A stretch of DNA of 64,000 nt from Argyresthia goedartella (GCA_949825045.1 OX463810.1:38884201-38948200); one strand, 5' to 3'. Positions 19,052-29,979 are shown, numbered from the stretch's first letter. Made by a program: numbers and translations. The notes: a model not told the origin generated them from the letters alone.

Positions 19052-21424
19052 GTGTGGCACGAGCATTATTGGACTCGGGGGCCCTCCTCGTCACGGGTGG
19101 ATTCATCGGTGAATCTGACGGTTACGGCATTAGTCATGCCTAATGTGATGGGCTCACACCCTCACGTACGGTTGTCGCCCTCGGTGCGACAGTTGGTGGC
19201 TGGGTTGTCACTGGCTGACCCGGAGTTTGATATTCCGGGCCCAGTAGACATTTTATTGGGTGTTGATGCCTTGGGATACCTGTTAGTGCCAGGTATCCAC
19301 GTGTTGCAGGCGACTGATCTGGTTTCGGTCAACACCAGACTGAGCCATGCGGTAATGGGTCCGGTCATGCCGGCTGCCCCACGCCTAGCGACTAGTGGTC
19401 CCTTATTCGGTTCTGTACTCTCGGAGGTGATACAGAAGTTTTGGGAGGTGGAGGAACCACCTACGGTCCGCCGGTTGGACCCGGTTGAAGAAGAGTGTGA
19501 ACAGTTTTATCGGAACAATACTGGTCGCCTTCGGTCAGGTCGATATATCACACGTCTTCCATTCCGGAGTGATCGCCCACCGCTGGGCAGTTCACACCAT
19601 GCAGCCGAGACGCAGCTTCTGTCGATGGAACGACGCATGAGGCGTGACGGGATTTTCCGGCAGAAGTACGTCGACTTCATGCGGGAATACGAGTCGCTCG
19701 GCCACACGTCGGTTTCGGGTATCGACTGGAAGCGTGAAGACCACTGCTTCCTGCCTCATCACGCGGTCTTAAGGACCCCGGAGGGCAAAATACGGGTAGT
19801 GTTCGATGGATCGGCATCAACATCTAACGGCATGAACCTGAACCAGTGTTTGCATTCAGGGCCGAAGTTGAACCATGACATCGCGGATGTTATCACACGG
19901 TTCCGTCGACACAATGTTGTGTTTGTAGCTGACATCCGGATGATATTTAGGCAGACGGTCATTCACTCTGACGATAGACGGTATCAGCTGATACTGTGGC
20001 GAGAGAGCCCAGATCAGCCCATCAAGGTTTACGAGCTGAACACCAACACGTACGGGCTACGGTCTAGTCCTTATTTGGCGATTCGCACTATGCGGGAGTT
20101 AGCGGATCGAGAACGGTTAAATTTCCCTAGAGGAGCAGCGATCGTGGAGCAGGATCTCTACGTGGACGATATCTGTACCGGTGCAGATTCCGTAGAGGAG
20201 GCGTTCGCTCGACGGGACGAGCTAGTTGAGCTCTTACGGGGTGGAGGTTACGAGCTCCGGAAATGGATGTCGAACTCTCCAGAGTTACTGTCTGGTCTTC
20301 CGGATGACTACCAGCAGGATCCCCACATATTCGAAAATCTGGAAAATCCGAATATGTTGTCGGTATTAGGCGTCCAGTACCAGCCGGTGTCAGACATGTT
20401 TTCGTATCGGGTCGAGTTGGACTCCCCGAAGGTCTGGACGAAACGGAACGTCCTTTCAACGGTGGCTAGGACATTTGATCCAAACGGGTGGATCACCCCG
20501 GTAACATTTCAGCTCAAGTGTTTTATGCAGCAATTGTGGTCTGCTGAGCTGAAATGGAACGACCCCATCGGCGGGTCATTGAGCTCAGAGTGGGAATCGT
20601 TCTTTTCGACCCTCCCTGGCATCAATCGGATTTCACTGCCACGGAGGTTGGTCCCCACCAAAAGATACACCGCCACCCTGCATGGGTTTTGCGATGCCTC
20701 GGAGAAGGGCTACGGAGCTGCGGTGTATCGGCGTACGGTCGACTCCTCGGGGGAGGTTGATGTGCGGTTGGTCATGGCCAAGAGCAAGGTTGCGCCGTTG
20801 CGCACTCGCCTGACCATTCCCAAATTAGAGCTTTCAGGAGCGGCTCTCCTGACTCGTCTGGTCAACCACACGATGACGGTTCTTCGTGGGTCAATAGCGT
20901 TAGAAGATACGGTCTACGCTTGGACGGACAGCCAGCTCGTGTTATGCTGGCTGAAGGCATCAGTTCACAAGCTGGAGATTTTTGTGGCGATTTGGGTTTC
21001 GCAGATTTTGAATTCGGAAGTTCCCTTAATCTGGAGACATGTTCCAGGGGAAATGAACCCAGCAGACTGTGCGTCTCGTGGGTGTCACGCTCCGGAGTTA
21101 GTTGGACATCCCTTGTGGTGGGGTCCAAAATGGTTGACTCAAGCCAAATCGGATTGGCCAATGAGTCCACGCGTTACCACGGCGAACGGCGCCTTGACAG
21201 TCGGTGTCTGTACGACGCAACCAGAGCCGGAAGAGGAGTTCAGCCTGCTGGAACGGTACAGCTCGCTCGACAAGCTGGTCAATGTGACCGCCTGGATCTT
21301 CCGATTTTCGCGGAATTGTCGCAATTCTGATGCGCAACGGGTGCGGACACAGGTCCTGACACCACGGGAACGGAACCATGCGTTGTTCGCATTGGTACGG
21401 AAGGTGCAGACGGTGCACTTTTAG
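19052..21424 (+). CDS. pol: BEL-A protease remnant, reverse transcriptase and RNase H
   Basis: A 790-codon open frame. Just after the protease active-site DSGA (19073-19085), about 150 bp present in BEL-B are missing, so the protease core is deleted and the frame changes. The reverse transcriptase is intact in appearance: VVFDGSAS, VADIRMIFRQ, TYGLRSSPYLAIRT, then the active site YVDDICTGAD (YVDD at 20159-20170). RNase H follows with HGFCDASEKGYGAAVY and AWTDSQLVLCWL. The frame ends at TAG 21422-21424 where BEL-B continues into integrase. The reverse transcriptase could be enzymatically sound, but the protein lacks protease and integrase. Confidence 0.88.
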   Translation: MWHEHYWTRGPSSSRVDSSVNLTVTALVMPNVMGSHPHVRLSPSVRQLVAGLSLADPEFDIPGPVDILLGVDALGYLLVPGIHVLQATDLVSVNTRLSHAVMGPVMPAAPRLATSGPLFGSVLSEVIQKFWEVEEPPTVRRLDPVEEECEQFYRNNTGRLRSGRYITRLPFRSDRPPLGSSHHAAETQLLSMERRMRRDGIFRQKYVDFMREYESLGHTSVSGIDWKREDHCFLPHHAVLRTPEGKIRVVFDGSASTSNGMNLNQCLHSGPKLNHDIADVITRFRRHNVVFVADIRMIFRQTVIHSDDRRYQLILWRESPDQPIKVYELNTNTYGLRSSPYLAIRTMRELADRERLNFPRGAAIVEQDLYVDDICTGADSVEEAFARRDELVELLRGGGYELRKWMSNSPELLSGLPDDYQQDPHIFENLENPNMLSVLGVQYQPVSDMFSYRVELDSPKVWTKRNVLSTVARTFDPNGWITPVTFQLKCFMQQLWSAELKWNDPIGGSLSSEWESFFSTLPGINRISLPRRLVPTKRYTATLHGFCDASEKGYGAAVYRRTVDSSGEVDVRLVMAKSKVAPLRTRLTIPKLELSGAALLTRLVNHTMTVLRGSIALEDTVYAWTDSQLVLCWLKASVHKLEIFVAIWVSQILNSEVPLIWRHVPGEMNPADCASRGCHAPELVGHPLWWGPKWLTQAKSDWPMSPRVTTANGALTVGVCTTQPEPEEEFSLLERYSSLDKLVNVTAWIFRFSRNCRNSDAQRVRTQVLTPRERNHALFALVRKVQTVHF

Positions 21425-22753
21425 TCCGAACTGGACATTCTGAGACGCGGACGCGTCCAACTGAAGGGAGCTGTGGCTCGGCTCAACCCGTTTATTGACC
21501 CTCAAGGATCGCTGAGGGTAGGAGGTCGGCTGCGGAATGCCAACCTGCCTTATGCGGCTCGCCACCCGTTGTTACTCCCTAGGAAAGGGAAGTTGGTCGA
21601 ACTGTTGATACAGGATCGACATATTCGGAACGGGCATGTCGGATGCCACGCCTTGATGGCGTTTCTCCAGCGCGAGTTCTGGATTCTATCGGGAAGACGC
21701 TTAGTGCGTAGCGTCGTATTTCGGTGCCTGCCTTGTTATCGGGCCAAGGCAGCTACGATGCAACCCCAGATGGGCGATTTGCCCTCGGATAGGGTTAACG
21801 AAATCCGGCCCTTTGCGGGTGTCGAAACGGATTTCGCGGGACCATTCATGGTCAAGTCTTCACAGCTACGGAACGCCAGATTAGTGAAGGCATACCTGTG
21901 CGTCTTCGTGTGCTTGGCCACGAAGGCAGTCTACTTGGAGGTGGTCAGTGACCTCACTACGGAGGCATTTATCGCATTTCTGGATCGGTTCGTCTCACGA
22001 AGGGGCCTCCCGACATTAATCCGTTCGGACAACGGCACAAATTTTGTCGGAGCCAGGCGATATCTGCAGGAGGTCACTCAATTCCTGAACGGTAACCAGG
22101 ACGCCATCGGTACGGCTTGCTCCCGACGAGGGATTGAATGGGTTTTCAGTCCGCCGGGATGTCCTCATTGGGGAGGAATTTTTGAGGTTGCGGTTAAATC
22201 GGCTAAGTCGCACCTGACGAGGATCATCGGTGAGACCTCTCAACGCTTTGAAGAGCTTCGAGAGAACGCTGTTCTGTAAAATTGAAATGACACTGAACTC
22301 GCGTCCGTTGTGCCCGCTCAGTTCGGATCCAAATGATTTGGAAGCGTTGACGCCGGGTCACTTCCTGATAGGTCAGCCCCTTAACGCCCTGCCAGAATAC
22401 CCATTCGGTGATGTTAAGTTAAGTCGGTTAACTAGTTGGCAGATGTTGCAGCAGATGGCTCAAGATTTTTGAAAACGGTGGTCCCTTGAGTACTTGCACA
22501 TCTTATAGCAGCGCCTTAAGTAGACTGACTGGACGGGCCCCCCTCAAGTCGGTGATTTGGTGCTGATTAAGGATGCGAACCTGCCATCATTGAGATGGAG
22601 ACGAGGACGGATCGTCAATTTGTAAACGGGTCGCGATGGCACGCCTCGATCAGCAGAAGTCAATGTGGGGGACTCGGTCCTCAAGAGAGCGGTCGCAACA
22701 CTTTCTCGCCTTCCTTGATTAGGGACAGGTTCGGGCCTGTCCGGGCGGGTGAC
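21425..22753 (+). pseudogene. BEL-A integrase, broken
   Basis: Open for 268 codons at 21473-22279. It contains the HHCC zinc domain (HIRNGHVGCH ... CLPCYR) and the DDE core: D in ETDFAGPF, D in RSDNGTNF, E in WGGIFEVAVKS. A frameshift near 22255 moves the frame to 22230-22472. Stops follow at about 22471, 22507 and 22521, and the BEL-B-like C-terminal stretch DRFGPVRAGDCLIFML is last recognisable at about 22720-22780. The catalytic core would be translated only if the pol stop at 21422 were bypassed. Confidence 0.85.
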
Positions 22754-23120
22754 TGTTTAATATTTATGCTTCGGAACGCACCGGTTTTCGTTGCGCGGAT
22801 CGACCGCGAATGATCGGGACATCACTAGCTAGCTGACTTTTGCACATGGTAAAAATGTCAGCGTCAGGTATTCGGGCTTTGGCGGAATGTTAATTATAAT
22901 AATATCGTAACAATCGTCAAGAAATAAGTCGATTTCACGTCATCGTAGTGAGTGCTCCGTTCTGTGAAAGGTTGAAGTGGTTCGGTCACCAATTCGTCGC
23001 GTTCGGATAGCGACCCGTGTAGTCGGCAGCATCACGACGGCAACAGCAGCGGCCTACGACAGGAGTAAGATTCGACTCCCATCACCCCCCACCCTCGTGT
23101 TCCTCATCCCGTACTCCCGC
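22754..23120 (+). repeat. BEL-A 3' LTR, left part
   Basis: Begins TGTTTAATATT and matches the 5' LTR with about a dozen substitutions up to CCGTACTCCCGC. There BEL-B is inserted. CCCGC at 23116-23120 is the duplicated target; the LTR resumes at 30519. Confidence 0.87.
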
Positions 23121-23659
23121 TGATTAACTCCACGCCTCAACCGAACGGCGTGGAATCTTGAGGGGCTGCGTTTTTGCCAGCACGGGAGAGAAAATCTTGA
23201 TTGTTACTTTACCTTGTCGTCGTAGACCGGAAATCGAAAGCTCGATTCGAGGCAGGAATACGGGATAAGGGCACAAGTTTGGGTAGGATTGGGAATGAAT
23301 CTCACTATTCGCTGCCCGACGCTGTCGCCGGCGTGCTGCCAGCCGACACGAGGAGTCGCCGTCCGATACGACGATGTCCAATCACAACACGGATCACTTA
23401 ACCGCTGACGCGAATCTACTTATTTCCCGACGATGTGGTAGATTTACACTCCGACCAGGCTCGACACCTGTATTAGACGATTGTTACACCGAATTACAAT
23501 CAATGGCCCGACGCCTGAGCAGACATGTTTTTTCTCCCGACGAGAAAAGATAACCTCTAATTTTTCATCTCGTTTCGATACGAGTGACAGCTGCGGTTCC
23601 GTTTCCGTTCCGAGTCACGCAACAAGAGGATGTGCGTTCCGAAGCATAAATATTAAACA
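23121..23659 (-). repeat. BEL-B 3' LTR
   Basis: Read on the minus strand it runs TGTTTAATATTTATGC to GGAGTTAATCA. The end of the pol frame (stop at 23615) lies inside it. It differs from its partner at about 13 of 539 positions. Confidence 0.87.
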
Positions 23660-25867
23660 GTCACCCGCCCGGACAGGCCCGAACCTGTCCCTAATCAATA
23701 GGAAGGCAAGAAAGTGTTGCGACCGCTCTCTTGAGGACCGAGTCCCCCACCTTGACTTCTGCTGATCGAGGCGTGCCATCCCGATCCGTCCTCGTCTCCA
23801 TCTCAATGATGGCAGATTCGCATCTTTAATCAGCACCAAATCACCGACTTGAGGGGGGCTCGTCCGGTCAGTCCACTTAAGGCGCTGCTGCAAGATGTGC
23901 ATGTACTCAAGGGACCACCGTTTCCAAAAATCTTGAGCCATCTGATGCAACATCTGCCACCTAGTTAACCGACTTAACTTAACATCACCGAATGGGTATT
24001 CTGGCAGGGCGTTAAGGGGCTGACCTATCAGGAAGTGACCCGGAGTCAACGCTTCCAAATCATTTGGATCCGAACTGAGCGGGCACAACGGACGCGAGTT
24101 CAGTGTCATTTCAATCTTACAGAACAGCGTCGCAAGCTCTTCAAAGCGTAGAGAGGTCTCACCGATGATCCTCGTCAGGTGCGACTTAGCCGATTTAACC
24201 GCAGCCTCAAATATTCCTCCCCAATGAGGACATCCCGGCGGACTGAAAACCCATTCAATCCCTCGTCGGGAGCAAGCCGTACCGATGGCATCCTGGTTAC
24301 CGTTCAGGAATTGAGTGACCTCCTGCAGATATCGCCTGGCTCCGACAAAATTTGTGCCGTTGTCCGAACGGATTAATGTCGGGAGGCCCCTTCGTGAGAC
24401 GAACCGATCTAGACATGCGATAAATGCCTCTGTAGTGAGGTCACTGACCACCTCCAAGTGGACTGCCTTCGTGGCCAAGCACACGAAGACGCACAGGTAT
24501 GCCTTCACTAATCTGGCGTTCCGTAGCTGTGAAGACTTGACCATGAATGGTCCCGCGAAATCCGTTCCGACAACCGCAAAGGGCCGGATTCCGTTAACCC
24601 TATCCGAGGGCAAATCGCCCATCTGGGGCTGCATCGTAGCCGCCTTGGCCCGATAACAAGGCAGGCACCAAAATACGACGCTACGCACTAAGCGTCTTCC
24701 CGATAGAATCCAGAACTCGCGCTGGAGAAACGCCATCAAGGCGTGGCATCCGATATGCCTATTCCGAATGTGTCGATCCTGTATCAACAGTTCGACCAAC
24801 TTCCCTTTCCTAGGGAGTAACAACGGGTGGCGAGCCGCATAAGGCAGGTTGGCATTCCGCAGCCGACCTCCTACCCTCAGCAATCCTTGAGGGTCAATAA
24901 ACGGGTTGAGCCGAGCCACAGCTCCCTTCAGTTGGACGCGTCCGCGTCTCAGAATGTCCAATTCGGACTTAAAGTGCACCGTCTGCACGTTCCGTACCAA
25001 TGCGAACAACGCATGGTTACGTTCCCGTGGTGTCAGGACCTGGGTCCGCACTCGTTGCGCCTCAGAATTCCGACAATTCCGCGCAAATCGGCAGATCCAG
25101 GCGGTCACATTGACCAGCTTGTCGAGCGAGCTGTACCGTTCCAGCAGGCTGAACTCCTCTTCCGGCTCCGGTTGCGTCGTACAGACACCGACTGTCAAGG
25201 CGCCGTTCGCCGTGGTAACGCGTGGACTCATTGGCCAATCCGATTCGGCTTGAGTCAACCATTTTGGACCCCACCACAAGGGATGTCCAACCAACTCCGG
25301 AGCGTGACACCCACGAGACGCACAGTCTGCTGGGTTCATTTCCCCTGGAACATGTCTCCAGATTAAGGGAACCTCCGAATTCAAAATCTGCGAAACCCGA
25401 TTCGCCACAAAAATCTCCAGCTTGTGAACTGAAGCCTTCAGCCAGCATAATACGATCTGGCTGTCCGTCCAAGCGTAGACCGCATCTTCCAACGCTATTG
25501 ACCCACGAAGAACCGTCATCGTGTGGCTGAGCAGACGAGTCAGGAGAGCCGCTCCCGAAAGCTCTAACTTGGGAATGGTCAGGCGAGTGCGCAACGGCGC
25601 AACCTTGCTCTTGGCCATGACCAACCGCACATCAACCTCCCCCGAGGAGTCGACCGTACGCAGATATACCGCAGCTCCGTAGCCCTTCTCCGAGGCATCG
25701 CAAAACCCATGCAGGGTGGCGGTGTATCGTTTGGTGGGGACCAACCTCCGTGGCAGTGAAATCCGATTGATGCCAGGGAGGGTCGAAAAGAACGATTCCC
25801 ACTCTAAGCTCAATGACCCGCCGATCGGGTCGTACCATTTCAGCTCAGCAGACCACAATTGCTGCAT
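23615..25867 (-). CDS. pol: BEL-B RNase H and integrase
   Basis: A 750-codon open frame, the longest intact part of BEL-B. RNase H motifs are HGFCDASEKGYGAAVY (D57) and AWTDSQ (D135). The integrase zinc domain is HIRNRHIGCH with C401 and C404, and the core triad is D436 (GTDFAGPF), D502 (RSDNGTNF) and E554 (GGIFEAAVKS), all present. The C-terminal region continues to LLIRDRFGPVRAGDCLIFML and stops within the 3' LTR. The start shown is internal; the frame was originally joined to reverse transcriptase, from which it is now separated by a deletion of about 70 bp near 25932. Integrase itself looks undamaged. Confidence 0.9.
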   Translation of the reverse strand: MQQLWSAELKWYDPIGGSLSLEWESFFSTLPGINRISLPRRLVPTKRYTATLHGFCDASEKGYGAAVYLRTVDSSGEVDVRLVMAKSKVAPLRTRLTIPKLELSGAALLTRLLSHTMTVLRGSIALEDAVYAWTDSQIVLCWLKASVHKLEIFVANRVSQILNSEVPLIWRHVPGEMNPADCASRGCHAPELVGHPLWWGPKWLTQAESDWPMSPRVTTANGALTVGVCTTQPEPEEEFSLLERYSSLDKLVNVTAWICRFARNCRNSEAQRVRTQVLTPRERNHALFALVRNVQTVHFKSELDILRRGRVQLKGAVARLNPFIDPQGLLRVGGRLRNANLPYAARHPLLLPRKGKLVELLIQDRHIRNRHIGCHALMAFLQREFWILSGRRLVRSVVFWCLPCYRAKAATMQPQMGDLPSDRVNGIRPFAVVGTDFAGPFMVKSSQLRNARLVKAYLCVFVCLATKAVHLEVVSDLTTEAFIACLDRFVSRRGLPTLIRSDNGTNFVGARRYLQEVTQFLNGNQDAIGTACSRRGIEWVFSPPGCPHWGGIFEAAVKSAKSHLTRIIGETSLRFEELATLFCKIEMTLNSRPLCPLSSDPNDLEALTPGHFLIGQPLNALPEYPFGDVKLSRLTRWQMLHQMAQDFWKRWSLEYMHILQQRLKWTDRTSPPQVGDLVLIKDANLPSLRWRRGRIGMARLDQQKSRWGTRSSRERSQHFLAFLLIRDRFGPVRAGDCLIFMLRNAHPLVA

Positions 25868-25927
25868 AAAACACTTGAGCTGAAATGTTACCGGGGTGAT
25901 CCACCCGTTTGGATCAAATGTCCTAGC

Positions 25928-26176
25928 CTACCTACGAAACATGTCTGACACCGGCTGGTACTGGACGCCTAATACCGACAACATATTTGGATTTTCCAAA
26001 TTTTCAAAAATGTGGGGATCCTGCTGGTAGTCATCCGGAAGACCAGTCAGTAACTCTGGAGAGTTCGACATCCATTTCCGGAGCTCGTAACCTCCAGCCC
26101 GTAAGAGCTCAACTAGCTCGTCCCGTCGAGCGAGCGCCTCCTCTACGGAATCTGCGCGGGTACAGATATCGTCCAC
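25928..26176 (-). pseudogene. BEL-B reverse transcriptase, C-terminal part after a frameshift
   Basis: Continues from DDICTRADSVEEALARRDELVELL to QYQPVSDMF, then runs into a stop because about 70 bp present in BEL-A are missing (near 25928-25936). The break from the upstream frame is a one-base difference at about 26177-26182, inside the codons for the YVDD active site. Confidence 0.82.
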
Positions 26177-27459
26177 GTAAGATCCTGCTCCAGGATCGCT
26201 GCTCCTCTAGGGAAGTTGAACCGTTCTCGATCCGCTAACTCCCGCAGAGTGCGAATCGCCAAATAAGGACTAGACCGTAGCCCGTACGTGTTAGTGTTCA
26301 GCTCGTACACCCTGATGGGCTGATCTGGGCTCTCTCGCCACAGTATCAGCTGATACCGTCTATCGTCAGGGTGAATGACCGTCTGTCTAAACATCATCCG
26401 GATGTCAGCTACAAACACAACATTGTGTCGACGGAACCGTGTGATAACATCCGCAATGTCATGGTTCAACTTCGGCCCTGAATGCAAACTCTGGTTCAGG
26501 TTCATGCCGTTAGATGTTGATGCCGATCCATCGAACACTACCCGTATTTTGCCCTCCGGGGTCCTCAAGACCGCGTGATGGGGCAGGAAGCAGTGGTCTT
26601 CACGCTTCCAGTCGATACCCGAAACCGACATGTGGCCGAGCGACTCGTATTCCCGCATGAAGTCGACGTACTTCTGCCGGAAAATCCCGTCACGCTTCAT
26701 GCGTCGTTCCATCGACAGAAGCCGCGTCTCGGCTGCATGGTGTGAACTGCCCAGCGGCGGGCGATCACTCCGAAATGGAAGACGTGTGAGAATTCGACCT
26801 GACCGAAGGCGACCAGTATTGTTCCGATAAAACTGTTCACACTCTTCTTCAACCGGGTCCAACCGGCGGACCGTAGGTGGTTCCTCCACCTCCCAAAACT
26901 TCTGTTTCACCTCCGAGAGTACAGAACCGAATAAGGGACTACGAGTCGCTAGGCGTGGGGCAGCCGGCATGACCGGACCCATTACCGCATGGCCCAGTCT
27001 GGTGTTGACCGAAACCAGACCAGTCGCCTGCAACACGTGGACACCTGGCACTAACAGGTATCCCAAGGCATCCACACCCAATAAAATGTCTACTGGGCCC
27101 GGAATATCGAACTCCGGGTCAGACAGTGACAACCCAGCGACCAACTGTCGCACCGAGGGCGACAACCGTACGTGAGGGTGTGAGCCCATCACATTAGGCA
27201 TGACTAATGCCGTGACCGTCAGATTCACCGATGAATCCACCCGTGACGAGAGAGTAATCCGACATACTCCCTTAACGGAACCGACTTCCGTGTTCCCAAT
27301 TCCCCGAATGGAATGTGGATACTCCCTTACCGAAATGCCCAACCGTCTTACAAGGTTGCACGAGACTAAGCACCCCTGGGCCCCCGAGTCCAATAGTGCT
27401 CGTGCCACACAAGATTTGCCGTCCGAACTCCACGCTATCACCGAGGCGGTGGGGAGCAT
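26143..27459 (-). CDS. pol: BEL-B protease and reverse transcriptase, truncated at the active site
   Basis: A 438-codon frame. Protease has ALLDSGAQGCLV (residues about 20-31) and a second hydrophobic motif VDILLGVDALG, so it looks complete, unlike BEL-A. Reverse transcriptase follows: VVFDGSAS, VADIRMMFRQ, TYGLRSSPYLAIRTL, then AAILEQDL, where a one-base shift (about 26177-26182) sends the frame out of YVDD into an unrelated tail. The enzyme would therefore lack its catalytic aspartates. Upstream, the same frame is open at 27505-28068 but separated by a stop at 27505-27507. Confidence 0.87.
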   Translation of the reverse strand: MLPTASVIAWSSDGKSCVARALLDSGAQGCLVSCNLVRRLGISVREYPHSIRGIGNTEVGSVKGVCRITLSSRVDSSVNLTVTALVMPNVMGSHPHVRLSPSVRQLVAGLSLSDPEFDIPGPVDILLGVDALGYLLVPGVHVLQATGLVSVNTRLGHAVMGPVMPAAPRLATRSPLFGSVLSEVKQKFWEVEEPPTVRRLDPVEEECEQFYRNNTGRLRSGRILTRLPFRSDRPPLGSSHHAAETRLLSMERRMKRDGIFRQKYVDFMREYESLGHMSVSGIDWKREDHCFLPHHAVLRTPEGKIRVVFDGSASTSNGMNLNQSLHSGPKLNHDIADVITRFRRHNVVFVADIRMMFRQTVIHPDDRRYQLILWRESPDQPIRVYELNTNTYGLRSSPYLAIRTLRELADRERFNFPRGAAILEQDLTWTISVPAQIP

Positions 27460-27504
27460 GACCGTCTGTGGAGTGGCGGCACCCTGTAAGTGGGCGGCGT
27501 GTCC

Positions 27505-28068
27505 CTAGCGGGAACCTCCGCGGGATCCGAACCCGCTGGGACCCCCGTCGGCCTGGTAACTCGGCTGCTGATATGCCACCGGTGGCATATCAGACCGTAT
27601 GTACATCAGGGGGTCCCAACCCGCATAATAGGCCCCTCGCTGTCCTGGTACCCGACCATACCGGACTGTGAACGGTGTGCCCGGTGGCCACCGTGGATCG
27701 AGGGGGGAGAGCGGATCCAACCTGGGGCGCTCTAGGAATGGGGGCGACATCCGACTGTTCGCCTCCCTGTTCGCCTTCCAGAGCGACGGGCAGGGTGGCG
27801 CAGAAGGTGGTGGGCTCCCAGCCTTCGCGCCACTCATAGGTGCCATCTGACACCCGCCCGTAACACGCGGTGAGCCAGCGGCCCGAAGTCCTCGCTGACC
27901 CTGGACAGCGGCGACCGAACCCCGGCTATCCCGCCTGTTACCCCCCGCGCTGCCCCCTTCCCCTCGGGGGGGGGTCCTATCCGCGGGTACCCCAGTCACC
28001 CCGTTGGTGACTCCCGTTGCCCGGAGGGGGACTGGGTCCGGCCCTGGTTGGGCCCTGTGACCGACCAA
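27505..28068 (-). pseudogene. BEL-B Gag-protease linker
   Basis: A proline-, glycine- and arginine-rich open frame of 187 residues, very GC-rich. It lies in the same frame as the downstream protease but a different frame from gag, with which it overlaps at 27977-28068. It ends in a TAG just before the protease. Either one base was lost or gained in the G/C runs near 27970-28060, or the element uses a shift here. The lesion-rich BEL-A copy cannot decide this. Confidence 0.65.
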
Positions 28069-29320
28069 CCTGAGTCCGGCCCTGGTGACCGTCCGAAGGG
28101 CCTGACCGGTTCAGGCACAACACGATGTGGTGCTTGCCACCGCAGCACTCACAGGGGGACGCGCGTGAGCACTCGCTCAGCGGGTGCGGCCCCAAACAAC
28201 CGAAACACAATCGGTGGCGGAAGACCACCTTCCTGCGGGCAGCCACACCGAGCGCCTTGAAGTTGGCGCAATTGGTCACTTCATGACCGGCACTGTCGCA
28301 GTGCACACAGCCGTCACCCGACGGCGCGGCACTCAAAACGCCAAATTGTTTTGACCGCCCACCCCCCCGTGGGGGTGGGGGGCGCGGCCCCTCCCGCATC
28401 CGCGCGGGTTTGCGCTGCACACTGGCCTCCGTATCCAATGTGTCGCATCGCCTGTATTCACCCTCCAAAAATTCCGTTAATTGGACGAGTGTGGGCAGTT
28501 CCGAGCTACTGCCCCCATGCAGCTGTTCAAACCGACTTTGACCAGCTGCAGGCAACCGTGACGAAACCATACACAACACGATATATGACCATTGGTCTAC
28601 CGGCAGACCAAGGTTCTGAAGAGCCTTAGTGGCCATCAGCACAGGGTTGAGCACCTGTACCCGGATGTCAACATCCCGGGTTACTCTTGGGATGCTAAAC
28701 AGCTTCCCCAGCTGCGCATCAACCAACCGCCGTTTGTGCTGGTAGCGGTCAAACAATATGGACCGGGCTATCTCGTAATTGCCTGCCGTGACCGTTAGGT
28801 GACCGACCAACTCCTTCGGTTCACCCCGCAGTGCCATCAATAGTTGGGCCAACTTGTAGGCGTTATCCAGGTCGTCCCGACCGTGGACCAAACTATCGAA
28901 AAAATTGATGAATGCCGGCCACTCATCAATTGCCCCACCGAAGGCCGGAATCTCCAGGTGTGGCAGCCGTCCAACAACACCCTTAGGGGGCGGGTCTCCG
29001 CTACCCTCCCCGCGGTCATTCCATCGCGACCGCTTAATTTTCTCCGCGCGACGCTCGATGTCGCCCAAGCACTCCATCGCTTGGTCAGCATCCGCGCAGA
29101 GCTGCTTCACTGCAGCCACCGAAGCCTCATCCGTAAGCCCGAGGGCTTCAGCCTCCGCAGCCAGCCGACACACCTTCCCGCCGCGTGTCATTGCGTCCTC
29201 CACACGCTTGAGCAGGACATCGTCCATGTCAGGTCGCTCCACATACTTGTGAGTATGGGCGAGCCATCTCATCTCCTCACGGACACCATGCCGCAGTACC
29301 GTCAAGGGCGAAGGTGCCAT
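27977..29320 (-). CDS. gag: BEL-B Gag
   Basis: An intact 447-codon frame starting MAPSPLTVLRHGV, the same start as BEL-A. The N-terminal half is helical with a capsid-like region (FGGAIDEWPAFINFFDSLVHGRDDLDNAYKLAQLL and onward, residues about 125-165). The C-terminal part has three zinc knuckles: CVHCDSAGHEVTNC, CFGCLGPHPLSEC and CECCGGKHHIVLC, the usual number for BEL/Pao Gag, which bind the element RNA. The tail after about residue 405 is proline-rich and overlaps the linker frame. This is the best preserved gag of the two BEL copies. Confidence 0.9.
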   Translation of the reverse strand: MAPSPLTVLRHGVREEMRWLAHTHKYVERPDMDDVLLKRVEDAMTRGGKVCRLAAEAEALGLTDEASVAAVKQLCADADQAMECLGDIERRAEKIKRSRWNDRGEGSGDPPPKGVVGRLPHLEIPAFGGAIDEWPAFINFFDSLVHGRDDLDNAYKLAQLLMALRGEPKELVGHLTVTAGNYEIARSILFDRYQHKRRLVDAQLGKLFSIPRVTRDVDIRVQVLNPVLMATKALQNLGLPVDQWSYIVLCMVSSRLPAAGQSRFEQLHGGSSSELPTLVQLTEFLEGEYRRCDTLDTEASVQRKPARMREGPRPPPPRGGGRSKQFGVLSAAPSGDGCVHCDSAGHEVTNCANFKALGVAARRKVVFRHRLCFGCLGPHPLSECSRASPCECCGGKHHIVLCLNRSGPSDGHQGRTQVGRSQGPTRAGPSPPPGNGSHQRGDWGTRG

Positions 29321-29979
29321 GGTTACCGATTCAATTGTTTCTGGTCCTATGCTTCACTACCGAACTAAGCACAGCCAGAGACCAGCACTTGCCCGTCAGC
29401 GCTGGGCACAGAAATTAAAACTAAGTTGTAAAAACCAAGGCAACCACTAAAACAATTAAATCCTAAACAATATTTAATATGGTCGCCCTGTGGACATACA
29501 CCTTATAAATATACACTCTAAATCAATTAGAGAATGCCACCATAAAACACAATACAAAAATAACCCACAAAACTTGATTATGAAAACAATACAAAATAAA
29601 AAGCTGTGACCTTCTAGAAGTGGCCCCTCCGATATGACCCACACTTCTACTGAGGTCAGCAAAATCAGCTTAATACCCCTTAAATAGCCTGACCCTGCTC
29701 TGTAAACCGAAATAACACTGCAGTACTATAGAACCCGACGTTCTACCGCAAGTAATACAATCTAGTTACTTCGCAGAATGACTGTTCAATCTTTTATGCG
29801 TACAACGAGTAGTTTCCGACTACAAATTTATAATAATTGTTAACTAAATTGACACTTATACTTTCACTAACCGAAAATGAACCGAAAATAATCTGAGATA
29901 TTCTTTTCTCCCAACTACAACCCTACAACCGTCCGTGAATCGGTGATTTCCCACTAGGAAACCGCGTCTGCTACCAAAA
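29321..29979 (-). other. BEL-B leader and primer-binding site
   Basis: Non-coding leader between the LTR and gag, colinear with the BEL-A leader. Read on the minus strand it starts TTTTGGTAGCAGACGCGG next to the LTR (29962-29979), the primer-binding region. It lacks the Gypsy insertion carried by BEL-A and so gives the empty-site sequence, although that stretch has diverged. Confidence 0.75.

Noticed and set aside
20127..20459. Minus-strand frames of 100-155 codons opposite the BEL-A and BEL-B pol regions
   Set aside because: Shadows of the GC-rich BEL coding frames; equivalent shadows occur in both copies.
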